A program made the position numbers and the translations under genes. Below, one piece after another: positions 19,315-27,774 of a stretch of DNA of 64,000 nt. Position 1 is the stretch's first letter; each line of letters begins with the position of its first letter. Source of the stretch: Bacteroidales bacterium (GTDB lineage: Bacteria; Bacteroidota; Bacteroidia; Bacteroidales; UBA932); assembly GCA_029010575.1 (NCBI GenBank), contig JAQXKS010000003.1:1-64000 (forward strand), written 5' to 3'. The notes beneath the pieces were generated by a model. It was not told where the DNA came from. It ran no database searches and saw only the letters and a program-made list of their open reading frames with translations.

Positions 19315-20652
19315 ATGAAGAGAGTCTTGATTATTAGTTATTACTGGCCTCCTGCAGGCGGATCGGGAGTTCAGAGGTGGCTTAAATTCACCAAGTATCT
19401 ACCCCAATTCGGGTGGGCACCTATAGTCTACACCCCATCCAACCCGGACATCACTCTGGAGGATAGGACACTGTCAGACCAGATTCATCCTATGACAGAG
19501 ATTGTCTCCACCAAGATTATCGAGCCCTATTCCATATTCAGACACTTTATCGGAGGAAATGGGTCCAAAGCAGCAACTTCTGAAAAAAATGAAGTCAATC
19601 TGATTAACGCAAATGGGAAGAAGAGTCTCAAAATGAGAATCAGTCTATGGATAAGGGCAAATGTTTTCATCCCCGACCCTAAGATTCTTTGGGTATCTCC
19701 ATCCGTCAAATTTCTTTGCAAATATCTCAAAGAGCATCCTGTGGACCTGATAGTTAGTACCGGCCCTCCCCACTCAATGCATCTGATTGCACAAAAGGTC
19801 AGCAGGAGGTACAATATCAAATGGGTAGCCGATTTCAGAGATCCATGGACCGGTATCTTCTACTTCAAGCACCTTCCGCTTACAAAGTCAAGCCTGAGAA
19901 GATACATGAAAATGGAAGAGGGGGTATTGCGAAATGCAGATGCTGTAGTGACAGTTACAGATAGGATTGCCACAGATCTGACAGAGGCTGTAAAGAGTTC
20001 CGGAGCCAAGACACCTATCTACAATATAGAAAACGGTTACGACGAGAGCGACTTCTGCTATGACGAAGAGACTTCTCCATATTTCACCCTCGTACACACA
20101 GGCCTTCTGGCAGCAGAAGGTGACCCGGACAGACTATGGAAAATAATAGGAGAACTCTGCCGGGAGATACCCTCATTCGCAGAGGATTTCAGACTGGAAC
20201 TGGTCGGAAAGACAGACGCAAGTGTAATAGATGGAATCTTCAACCAGATGAAGAGAGAATCGGTGACAATTCACGGCTATTTGCCTCACAACCTTGCAAA
20301 CAAAATACAGAAAAAAGCCACAGCGCTCATCCTACCACTGAGGAAGGAGCCCGAGGCTGCCGGAATTCTGACAGGGAAATATTTCGAATATCTGGCGGCA
20401 GGCAGACCGATTATTGCATTTGGACCCAAGAATGGCTCACTTGCGGATTCGCTCGCGGCCACCGGTGCAGGCAAATTATTCGAATGGGATGAAGAGGAAC
20501 ATCTAAAGCAATCTCTTCTTTCTCTCTACCGAAGCTGGAAGGAGCACACCCCTTGCGAATTTTTCCACCCCGTAAAGAGCGAGATATCTAAATTCAGCAG
20601 AAGGGAGCTGACCGGAAAACTTGCCGCTTTATTCGAAGATTTATGCAGATAA
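19315..20652 (+). CDS. GT4-type glycosyltransferase
   Basis: A 445-residue GT-B fold transferase. The N-terminal MKRVLIISYYWPPAGGSGVQRWLKFTKYLPQFGW is the acceptor-side signature of the GT4-like clade; WVADFRDPWTG marks the middle, and LTGKYFEYLAAGRPIIAFGPKNG the C-terminal donor-binding site with the conserved Glu. No transmembrane segment, so probably cytoplasmic or peripheral, building a surface glycan or glycolipid. It is followed after 54 bases by a YfhO-like membrane protein. Donor and acceptor unknown. Confidence 0.85.
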   Translation: MKRVLIISYYWPPAGGSGVQRWLKFTKYLPQFGWAPIVYTPSNPDITLEDRTLSDQIHPMTEIVSTKIIEPYSIFRHFIGGNGSKAATSEKNEVNLINANGKKSLKMRISLWIRANVFIPDPKILWVSPSVKFLCKYLKEHPVDLIVSTGPPHSMHLIAQKVSRRYNIKWVADFRDPWTGIFYFKHLPLTKSSLRRYMKMEEGVLRNADAVVTVTDRIATDLTEAVKSSGAKTPIYNIENGYDESDFCYDEETSPYFTLVHTGLLAAEGDPDRLWKIIGELCREIPSFAEDFRLELVGKTDASVIDGIFNQMKRESVTIHGYLPHNLANKIQKKATALILPLRKEPEAAGILTGKYFEYLAAGRPIIAFGPKNGSLADSLAATGAGKLFEWDEEEHLKQSLLSLYRSWKEHTPCEFFHPVKSEISKFSRRELTGKLAALFEDLCR

Positions 20653-20706
20653 TGGTGGATAATTGATTTTTTTACATTATCTTGCCAACTCTTATACACT
20701 GTTGGA

Positions 20707-23178
20707 ATGAAAAAAGACAAAATAGCCGGTTTTTTAAAGAAAGGATGGCCCTATCTCGTTATTATTGCGGGGTTTATATTGATTTCATACGCTTTTGCAC
20801 CATACGTGCTCTCAGGTAAGATCGTCAATCAATCCGACATCTCATCCTGGGAAGGAATGGCACATGAAATAATCACACATAACGAGCAGCATCCGGAAGA
20901 TCCGGCACTTTGGACCAATTCAATGTTTTCAGGAATGCCTGCTACGCAGATCTCCGTAAAATACCGCGGTGATCTAACCGAATATCTTTACGAACTGCTC
21001 TTCTGGGGGAAAAGACCTCCAAGCTACTTCATTATCAGCATGGTAGGAGCTTTTTTGCTCTTTCTCGCCTTCGGAGTGAATCCATGGATTGGCGCTATAG
21101 GCGCAATAGCAGTCTCACTCTGCTCATACAACATGCAGATCATACAGGTTGGGCACAACACCAAGATGGTTGCTATCGCCTTTATGCCATGGGTTCTTGC
21201 AGCCCTTGCAGCAGCCTACAGGAAAGGCTCTTATTTGAGCGCACTGCTATTCGGACTTGCACTGAGTTTCCAGATCAAAGCCAATCACCCTCAGATTACA
21301 TATTATCTAGCCTTTGCAGTGGTAGGATATGCAATAGCAGAGCTTTGCGGAGCCATCAGAAGACATGAACTTAAACAGTGGAGCCTGATTTCAGCAGTAC
21401 TGCTGCTCTCGGGAGTGCTGGGTATAGCTACTAATGCCAATAAACTCATACCCACATATGAATATGCAGCATACACGATGAGAGGAGGTTCAGAACTCTC
21501 AACCAAAAGTGCAGGAAACACCGGTAATGGGCTGGATATAGAGTACGCCACGGCATGGTCTTACGGTCCCTCGGAAACCTTCAATCTCATGATTCCCAAT
21601 TTCAACGGCGGCTCGTCAAGCGGGGAGCTTTCAAAGGATTCCAACACCGGAAAACTCATCAGGTCCAACTACGCGAACGCCAATGCGATACTGCGTAACA
21701 TGCCTCTCTACTGGGGTCCTCAGCCCTTCACGGCAGGTCCGATGTATATGGGTGCTGTATCGATTTTTCTCTTTATCCTCGGACTGATAGTAATAAAAGG
21801 AAGATACAAGTGGTGGGTAGTGGGAGTGTCAATACTTGCCCTACTGCTCTCTTATGGATATCATCTGCTTTGGTTTTCAGAACTTTTCTTCAAATATGTC
21901 CCCTTGTACAACAAGTTTAGGACAGTCTCCATGGTTCTGGTACTTCTGCAGATTACCATTCCTCTGCTTGGTTTCGTCGCGCTTGACAGAATAATGAAGA
22001 CTGAAACACTTGAGCAAAAGAAAAAGTTCACCACAAGTTTACTTATCAGCTATGGTATTACAGGTGGTATCTGTCTCTTGTTTACCATCCTCCCTACCCT
22101 GGCCGGAGACTTTGCCTCATCATCTGACGCGATGTTCGGCAATAACAGAGAGATTATTCAGGCCCTCAGACTTGACCGTATGGCTCTTCTTAGGAAAGAT
22201 GCATTCACCTCATTTATTTTCATATCTATAGCCTTTGCTGCCATATATGCGGTGGTCAAAGGTGTGATAAACCGGAAATGGGGAATAGCAGCAGTGGCTG
22301 CAGCCGTAATAATCAATTTCTGGAGTGTAGACAAACGCTACCTGAACGAATCTCATTTCTTTAGCAAGAAAGATTACAACAGCCAGTTCGCACTTACCAC
22401 TTCGGACAAGTACATCCTTAATGACAAAAAGCCGGACGAGAGGGTTCTTGACCTTACTGTAAATGTATTCAATAACTCTATAACCAGTTACCACCACCAC
22501 ACCATAGGCGGATACAGTCCTGCCAAACTACAGAGATATCAAGATATTATAGACTATTACCTCAACAATGAGATAGAGACGCTGGTAGATGAGCTAAACA
22601 GCACGGGAGTTCCTCAGTTCCATCCGGTCATGTCGATGCTCAATACCAAATACATCATATTCAACAAAAACTACGCACCTCTGACCTACGAATGGGCCTT
22701 AGGCAATGGCTGGATGGCCCAGGAGGTGATATATGCCTCATCAGCAGACAGCGAAATAGAGCTGCTCGGCAAGGCAGACACCCGAACCCAAGCGGTGGTG
22801 TATAACCCCGATAAGGCAGACGGTACAATAGCCCAACTTCACGGAAAGGGAAGCGTAGAGTTGCTTGAATATTCTCCGAACTACCTTAAATACAGATGCA
22901 ACACAGAACAGGAAGGAATCGCTGTTTTCAGTCAGGTCTACTATCCGGCGGGCTGGAAAGCCTATATAGACGGAACCGAAAGCGAAATTCTCCGCACCAA
23001 CTACATTCTCAGGGGAGTGCATCTTACACCAGGAGAGCACATTGTAGAGATGAGATATGCACCGGCTTCATTCAAAGTCGGAAAGAATATCTCTCTGGCA
23101 AGCTCGGCAATACTCATTCTCATGATAATATCATCAATACTATATCTACTTAAATTCAAAAAAAATGACAATCACTAA
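20707..23178 (+). CDS. YfhO-family polytopic membrane protein
   Basis: An 823-residue protein with about 12 hydrophobic helices (first at LVIIAGFILISYAFAP, last LASSAILILMIISSILYLL) and a large soluble domain between them, matching the YfhO family (GT-C-like membrane proteins, implicated in Gram-positive relatives in glycosylating wall polymers). The early YVLSGKIVNQSDISSWEGMAHEI and SMFSGMPATQIS are typical of Bacteroidota members. A downstream barrel-like domain (IAVFSQVYYPAGWKAYIDGTE) is also characteristic. Its 3' end overlaps the next gene by 14 bases. Role in surface glycan assembly with the upstream transferase is inference. Confidence 0.82.
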   Translation: MKKDKIAGFLKKGWPYLVIIAGFILISYAFAPYVLSGKIVNQSDISSWEGMAHEIITHNEQHPEDPALWTNSMFSGMPATQISVKYRGDLTEYLYELLFWGKRPPSYFIISMVGAFLLFLAFGVNPWIGAIGAIAVSLCSYNMQIIQVGHNTKMVAIAFMPWVLAALAAAYRKGSYLSALLFGLALSFQIKANHPQITYYLAFAVVGYAIAELCGAIRRHELKQWSLISAVLLLSGVLGIATNANKLIPTYEYAAYTMRGGSELSTKSAGNTGNGLDIEYATAWSYGPSETFNLMIPNFNGGSSSGELSKDSNTGKLIRSNYANANAILRNMPLYWGPQPFTAGPMYMGAVSIFLFILGLIVIKGRYKWWVVGVSILALLLSYGYHLLWFSELFFKYVPLYNKFRTVSMVLVLLQITIPLLGFVALDRIMKTETLEQKKKFTTSLLISYGITGGICLLFTILPTLAGDFASSSDAMFGNNREIIQALRLDRMALLRKDAFTSFIFISIAFAAIYAVVKGVINRKWGIAAVAAAVIINFWSVDKRYLNESHFFSKKDYNSQFALTTSDKYILNDKKPDERVLDLTVNVFNNSITSYHHHTIGGYSPAKLQRYQDIIDYYLNNEIETLVDELNSTGVPQFHPVMSMLNTKYIIFNKNYAPLTYEWALGNGWMAQEVIYASSADSEIELLGKADTRTQAVVYNPDKADGTIAQLHGKGSVELLEYSPNYLKYRCNTEQEGIAVFSQVYYPAGWKAYIDGTESEILRTNYILRGVHLTPGEHIVEMRYAPASFKVGKNISLASSAILILMIISSILYLLKFKKNDNH

Positions 23179-24796
23179 AAAAATCGCAAATGTTCTTGCA
23201 GTCTCTGCAGTAGCAGCCACAACACTCTCCTGCTGCAATAAAGAAGAGTCTCCCATGAAGGCCAAGGTAGCTGAATATGCACCTTTTGAACTTTCGTCAG
23301 AACTCGCTGCAAACCTCTCCCCCAAGGAAAAAGAGGTGGTAAATATCTTTTTCGAAATCGCTGATATAGCTGAAAGCCTCTTCTGGAAACAGACATTCGG
23401 TGACAAGAGCGCACTGGATGCTGTCAAGGATCCGTACGCCAAAGAGTTTGCACTTATCCAGTACGGTGCGTGGGACAGACTTGACAACAACCGTCCCTTC
23501 CTCGAAGGCTATGGCGAAAAATCACCTATGTGTCACTACTATCCTCAGGATATGACACGCGAAGAGTTCGATGCATTCAACGATCCGAACAAGAATTCAT
23601 GGTACACTGTTATCCGTCGCGACGAAAACGGTTCGCTCAAGAGTGTGTGGTATCACGAAGAGTATGCAGAAGAGGTCGGCAGAATGTGTGAACTCATGCA
23701 GAAAGCCGCAGACATCACTGAAGACTCAGGTCTGAAGAATTACCTCCTTAAGAGAATCGAAGCTTTCAAAAGCGATGACTATCTGGAAAGTGACCTCGCA
23801 TGGATGGATATGAAAGATAGCCGTATTGACTTCGTTGTAGGCCCAATAGAATGTTACGATGACAAGTTCCAGGAAACCAAAACATCCTACGAATCATTTA
23901 TTCTCCTGAAGGACGAAGCCCGCAGCAAGGACCTTGCTAAATTTGTAGGAATGCTTCCCGCCCTCCAAAAACAGATTCCCGTAGCGCCCAAATACAAAAC
24001 TTTCGTTCCCGGAACTTCATCAGACCTTAATGTCTACGATGCCGTTTACTACGCAGGTGACTGCAACTCAGGCAGCAAGACTATAGCTATCAACCTCCCC
24101 AACGATGAACGCGTTCATGCTCTCAAGGGAACCCGCCGTCTCCAGCTGAGAAACTCGATGAAGGCAAAATTCGACAAGATTCTTCTCCCCATCGGTGACA
24201 TCACTCTCGCTCCCGAGTTCAGGGACTACCTCGATTTCGATGCTTTCTTCTGGAATGTAACCTTCCACGAAGTAGCTCACGGACTTGGTATCAAGCAGAC
24301 TATCAACGGCAAAGGGACTGTAGATGAAGCTATGGGAACAGAAAAGACTTCATGGGAAGAGGCAAAAGCTGATATCCTTGGTCTCTTTATGGTTACCAAA
24401 CTTATTGAAATGGGTGAAATAACCAACATCACTGCAGAACAGGCCATCACCACCTATATGGCAGGAATCTTCAGGTCTGTACGTTTCGGAGCAGCATCAT
24501 CACATGGCAAGGCAAATATGATGTGCTTCAACTTCATGGAACAGAGCGGTGCATTCACACGTAATGAAGAAGGTCTTTATGTAGTTGATTTCCAGAAGGC
24601 CAAAAAGGCTATTGATGACTGGACAAATATGATCATCACCTTCCAGGGTGATGGTAACTTCGAAGGAGCCAAGGCATTCCGCGACAAGAATGGCGGCATA
24701 ACACCTTCACTCCAGAAGGATCTCGACCGCATCAACGCAGCCGGTATACCTAAGGATATCCGTTTCATTCAGGGTCCTGACGTTCTCTTCAAATAG
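23165..24796 (+). CDS. M49-like (dipeptidyl-peptidase III superfamily) metallopeptidase, lipoprotein
   Basis: A 543-residue predicted lipoprotein: signal sequence ending TTLSC with the lipidated Cys at 23 followed by CNKEES. The catalytic region reads FHEVAHGLG (His368, Glu369, His372) and, downstream, SWEEAKADILGLF (Glu398/399), matching the M49-like group related to plant Nudix-3 C-terminal domains rather than classical DPP III, which has a six-residue HExxGH motif. Probably a zinc peptidase anchored in the outer membrane. It overlaps the YfhO gene by 14 bases. Substrate and exact activity unknown. Confidence 0.75.
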   Translation: MTITKKIANVLAVSAVAATTLSCCNKEESPMKAKVAEYAPFELSSELAANLSPKEKEVVNIFFEIADIAESLFWKQTFGDKSALDAVKDPYAKEFALIQYGAWDRLDNNRPFLEGYGEKSPMCHYYPQDMTREEFDAFNDPNKNSWYTVIRRDENGSLKSVWYHEEYAEEVGRMCELMQKAADITEDSGLKNYLLKRIEAFKSDDYLESDLAWMDMKDSRIDFVVGPIECYDDKFQETKTSYESFILLKDEARSKDLAKFVGMLPALQKQIPVAPKYKTFVPGTSSDLNVYDAVYYAGDCNSGSKTIAINLPNDERVHALKGTRRLQLRNSMKAKFDKILLPIGDITLAPEFRDYLDFDAFFWNVTFHEVAHGLGIKQTINGKGTVDEAMGTEKTSWEEAKADILGLFMVTKLIEMGEITNITAEQAITTYMAGIFRSVRFGAASSHGKANMMCFNFMEQSGAFTRNEEGLYVVDFQKAKKAIDDWTNMIITFQGDGNFEGAKAFRDKNGGITPSLQKDLDRINAAGIPKDIRFIQGPDVLFK

Positions 24797-24807
24797 TATA
24801 TAGTATC

Positions 24808-24851
24808 GAGAGTGACCGTGACTGAAACATTCACGGTCACTCTCATTGTTT
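24808..24851 (+). terminator. hairpin terminator after the M49-like gene
   Basis: Perfect 14-base-pair stem GAGAGTGACCGTGA / TCACGGTCACTCTC with a 9-base loop. The following T tract is weak (ATTGTTTAAC), so it may be a partial terminator or an mRNA-stabilising hairpin ahead of rsmA. Confidence 0.65.
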
Positions 24852-24865
24852 AACAGATTGCAATA

Positions 24866-25669
24866 ATGGGAAAATACTCTCCTGTACGCGCCAAAAAACA
24901 GCTTGGACAACACTTTCTCAACGATGAAGGCATAGCAATGGCTATTGTTAATGCCATGACCACATATACCCGTCAACATGGAGGAATCGGGCTTATGGAG
25001 GTCGGAGCCGGTACCGGTGTGCTGACCAAATACCTTATCAAAGAGGAGGATATAGATTTCAAAATTGCCGAGATAGACAGCGAATCCATCGATTATCTGC
25101 TGGAAAACTATCCCGAAATATCACCGAAACTGTTTCAGGAGGACTTCCTGAAGATGAAACTGGAGATGATTTTTCCTGCAGAGTTCTGTATTATAGGGAA
25201 TTTTCCTTATAACATCTCTTCACAAATATTCTTCAAGATTCTTGACTATAAAGATTCTGTTCCCTGCTGTGTGGGAATGGTACAGAAAGAGGTGGCAGAG
25301 AGAATTGCCTCTCCCTGCGGCAACAAATCATACGGAATACTTTCGGTTCTGCTTCAGGCATGGTACGATATCGAGTATCTCTTTACTGTAGAACCTCATG
25401 TATTCACACCACCTCCAAAGGTAAGATCCGCTGTCATACGTCTTCAGCGCAACTCCAGAAATGACCTCGGATGTGACAGTACCCTGTTCAAAAAAGTGGT
25501 TAAGGCTACATTCAACCAAAGGCGAAAGACCATAAGGAACTCACTCAAACCGCTTCTTGCCGAATTTGAGATAACCGCTACACCATTGCTGGATTGTAGA
25601 CCGGAACAGCTGAGTGTAGAGGACTTCATAGAACTTACAAATCATCTTATAAAAAAGCCGACATTATGA
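24866..25669 (+). CDS. rsmA: 16S rRNA (A1518/A1519) dimethyltransferase RsmA/KsgA
   Basis: A 267-residue SAM-dependent methyltransferase that dimethylates two adenines in helix 45 of 16S rRNA. Landmarks are KKQLGQHFLNDEGIA (about 10-24), the SAM loop MEVGAGTGVLTKYL (about 45-58), and the catalytic IIGNFPYNISSQI. The C-terminal FTPPPKVRSAVIRL and FNQRRKTIRNSLKPLL are standard. Its stop overlaps the next start (ATGA). Confidence 0.96.
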   Translation: MGKYSPVRAKKQLGQHFLNDEGIAMAIVNAMTTYTRQHGGIGLMEVGAGTGVLTKYLIKEEDIDFKIAEIDSESIDYLLENYPEISPKLFQEDFLKMKLEMIFPAEFCIIGNFPYNISSQIFFKILDYKDSVPCCVGMVQKEVAERIASPCGNKSYGILSVLLQAWYDIEYLFTVEPHVFTPPPKVRSAVIRLQRNSRNDLGCDSTLFKKVVKATFNQRRKTIRNSLKPLLAEFEITATPLLDCRPEQLSVEDFIELTNHLIKKPTL

Positions 25670-27072
25670 AATTTACAAGGATAATATCATTAATTACAAC
25701 ATTACTCATAGCATTGTCTTGCTGTAAGATAGAGAAGACATCGTCTTCAGTTCCTTATACGATAAAAGATGGAATGATCCGTTTCGAGGTACCACAACGC
25801 GCTCAAGGTCAGAAATCTCTCATTGGATTCAGGACTGCCCCGATGGAGAAGGTGCGTGTAGGATTTGTCGGACTAGGCATGAGGGGACCTGGAGCCGTAG
25901 AGAGATTTACATACATCGAAGGAGTAGAGATTAATGCCCTTTGTGATCTATACCCGGAAAGGGTAGAATCCACACAAAAGATTCTAAACTCCAAAGGTCT
26001 TCCAGAGGCTGCATCCTATTCAGGAGAAGAGGGATGGAAGGAACTTTGTGCCAGAGAGGATATTGACCTTGTATATATATGCACCCCATGGCAGAATCAT
26101 GTCGAAATAGCTGTCGGAGCCATGAAGAACGGCAAGCACGTAGCTATTGAAGTCCCCGCTGCCACATCGTTGAAGGAGTGCTGGGATCTGGTCAATACAG
26201 CAGAGAGGATGCAGGTACACTGCACCATCCTCGAAAACTGCGTTTACGATTTCTTCGAACTCACAGCATTGAACATGGCACAGGAAGGGCTCTTCGGAGA
26301 GGTACTCCATGTCGAAGGGGCATATATACATAACCTCGAACCCTTCTGGGATGAATACCAAGGGAACTGGAGACTCGACTTCAATCAGAAGCACAGGGGT
26401 GACGTCTATGCGACACACGGATTCGGCCCCGTATGTCAAGTGCTTGATATCCACAGAGGAGACCGCCTTGACTATCTGGTGGCAATGGATACCAAATCTG
26501 TAAACGGGAAAGCCCTTGTCAAAGCTAAAATGGGTAAAGATGAGTGTGCAAACGCAGACCACACAATCACCCTCATCCGCACCGCAAATGGAAAGATGAT
26601 AGAGATTCAGCACAATGTAATGACTCCCCGTCCATACAATAGGCTTTATCAGATTACCGGCACAGAGGGTTTTGCCAACAAGTATCCCATAAGCGGTTTT
26701 ACATTCAAACCTGAAAATATCGATTCAGATGATGTTCCTGACCATGAGAATCTCAATTCTCACCGCTTTATCCCTGAAGATGCGAAGGAGGCACTTATGA
26801 AAAAGTACATGCACCCTATACATAAGGAAGTAGGTGAAATTGCCAAGAAGGTGGGAGGACACGGAGGAATGGATTTTGTTATGGATTATAGACTTGTATA
26901 CTGTTTGAGAAACGGACTTCCACTGGACATGGATGTCTACGACGCTGCAGAATGGTCTTGTGTGGGTGAACTTGGTGCCATATCCATGTTCCACAACAGC
27001 ATGCCGGTACAATATCCAGATTTTACAAGAGGAGAGTGGAATAAGATTGACGGTTTTGATTTTGCAAAATGA
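25666..27072 (+). CDS. Gfo/Idh/MocA-type lipoprotein, GH109-like glycosidase
   Basis: A 468-residue lipoprotein (MKFTRIISLITTLLIALSC, lipid Cys about 19). Rossmann NAD-binding motif VGFVGLGMRGPG (about 65-76), then ICTPWQNHVEIAVGAMKNGKHVAIEVPAA, which fits the GH109 subgroup of the Gfo/Idh/MocA superfamily. GH109 members use tightly bound NAD+ for alpha-N-acetylgalactosaminidase-type cleavage. The CTERMINAL HGGMDFVMDYRLVYCLRNGLPLDMDVYDAAEWS segment is also typical. Start and stop overlap rsmA and the HAD gene by ATGA. An envelope enzyme acting on host or dietary glycans is likely; substrate unproven. Confidence 0.8.
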   Translation: MKFTRIISLITTLLIALSCCKIEKTSSSVPYTIKDGMIRFEVPQRAQGQKSLIGFRTAPMEKVRVGFVGLGMRGPGAVERFTYIEGVEINALCDLYPERVESTQKILNSKGLPEAASYSGEEGWKELCAREDIDLVYICTPWQNHVEIAVGAMKNGKHVAIEVPAATSLKECWDLVNTAERMQVHCTILENCVYDFFELTALNMAQEGLFGEVLHVEGAYIHNLEPFWDEYQGNWRLDFNQKHRGDVYATHGFGPVCQVLDIHRGDRLDYLVAMDTKSVNGKALVKAKMGKDECANADHTITLIRTANGKMIEIQHNVMTPRPYNRLYQITGTEGFANKYPISGFTFKPENIDSDDVPDHENLNSHRFIPEDAKEALMKKYMHPIHKEVGEIAKKVGGHGGMDFVMDYRLVYCLRNGLPLDMDVYDAAEWSCVGELGAISMFHNSMPVQYPDFTRGEWNKIDGFDFAK

Positions 27073-27740
27073 CAGAACTTGTAATTTTCGACCTTGACGG
27101 TACGCTTCTCTACACCGTCGAAGATATTGCACAGGCTACCAATTACGCACTGGAACAGTACGGTTACCCAACCCATTCTGTCGAAGTCATAGCTACCTTC
27201 ATAGGCAACGGAATCAACAAACTGTTGGAGAGGGCACTTCCTCAGGGGCATAAGAGTCCTGAAGAGGTAATTGAACTCAGAGGCCACTTTAAGGACTTCT
27301 ATGATATTCACTGCATGGATTTATCGAGACCGTTTGATGGCATAAGGGATCTGTTGCGGTTTATCAGACGAGAGGGAATCGGGGTTGCAGTTGCATCTAA
27401 CAAATATCAGGCAGCGACAGAACGTCTTATTCCCTATTATTTCCCCGATATAGACTTTGTAGCTGTATTGGGACAGAGGGAAGGGATTCCTGTAAAACCT
27501 GACCCATCCATAGTAAATGACATTCTCGAGATAGCCTCGATACCACCCGAAAATAAGGTAAATGTCCTCTATGTGGGAGATTCTGGAGTGGATATGCAAA
27601 CAGCTATAAATGCATCACTTACAGCAATAGGTGTAACATGGGGATGCAGACCGCGAAGCGAACTGCAGAAATACTCCCCGGCATATATAGTCGACTCACC
27701 CTCTGAAATAGAAGATATTCTCCTTTCACTTAAAAAGTAG
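27069..27740 (+). CDS. HAD hydrolase, phosphoglycolate phosphatase-like
   Basis: A 223-residue HAD-superfamily phosphatase. Motif I FDLDGTLLYT (Asp nucleophile at residue 8), motif II VAVASNK, motif III lysine in VKPDP, motif IV YVGDSGVDMQTAINA. The helical cap (residues about 15-80) is the Gph/PGP type. It may hydrolyse 2-phosphoglycolate from DNA repair, but related enzymes accept many small phosphates. It ends the rsmA-GH109-HAD group, with the next promoter beginning at the base after its stop. Confidence 0.83.
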   Translation: MTELVIFDLDGTLLYTVEDIAQATNYALEQYGYPTHSVEVIATFIGNGINKLLERALPQGHKSPEEVIELRGHFKDFYDIHCMDLSRPFDGIRDLLRFIRREGIGVAVASNKYQAATERLIPYYFPDIDFVAVLGQREGIPVKPDPSIVNDILEIASIPPENKVNVLYVGDSGVDMQTAINASLTAIGVTWGCRPRSELQKYSPAYIVDSPSEIEDILLSLKK

Positions 27741-27748
27741 TATATTTG
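27741..27748 (+). promoter_or_regulatory. predicted -7 box of the dpp7-mrp-aspS-yqeY operon
   Basis: TATATTTG, perfect -7 consensus, 26 bases before the dpp7 ATG and immediately after the HAD stop codon. No clear TTTG at 19 bases upstream. Confidence 0.5.
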
Positions 27749-27774
27749 CGGTTTGTATTTAATAGATATTTTAT

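Noticed and set aside
26020-26613. 197-residue minus-strand ORF
   Set aside because: Antisense to the GH109-like gene, with no recognisable domain.
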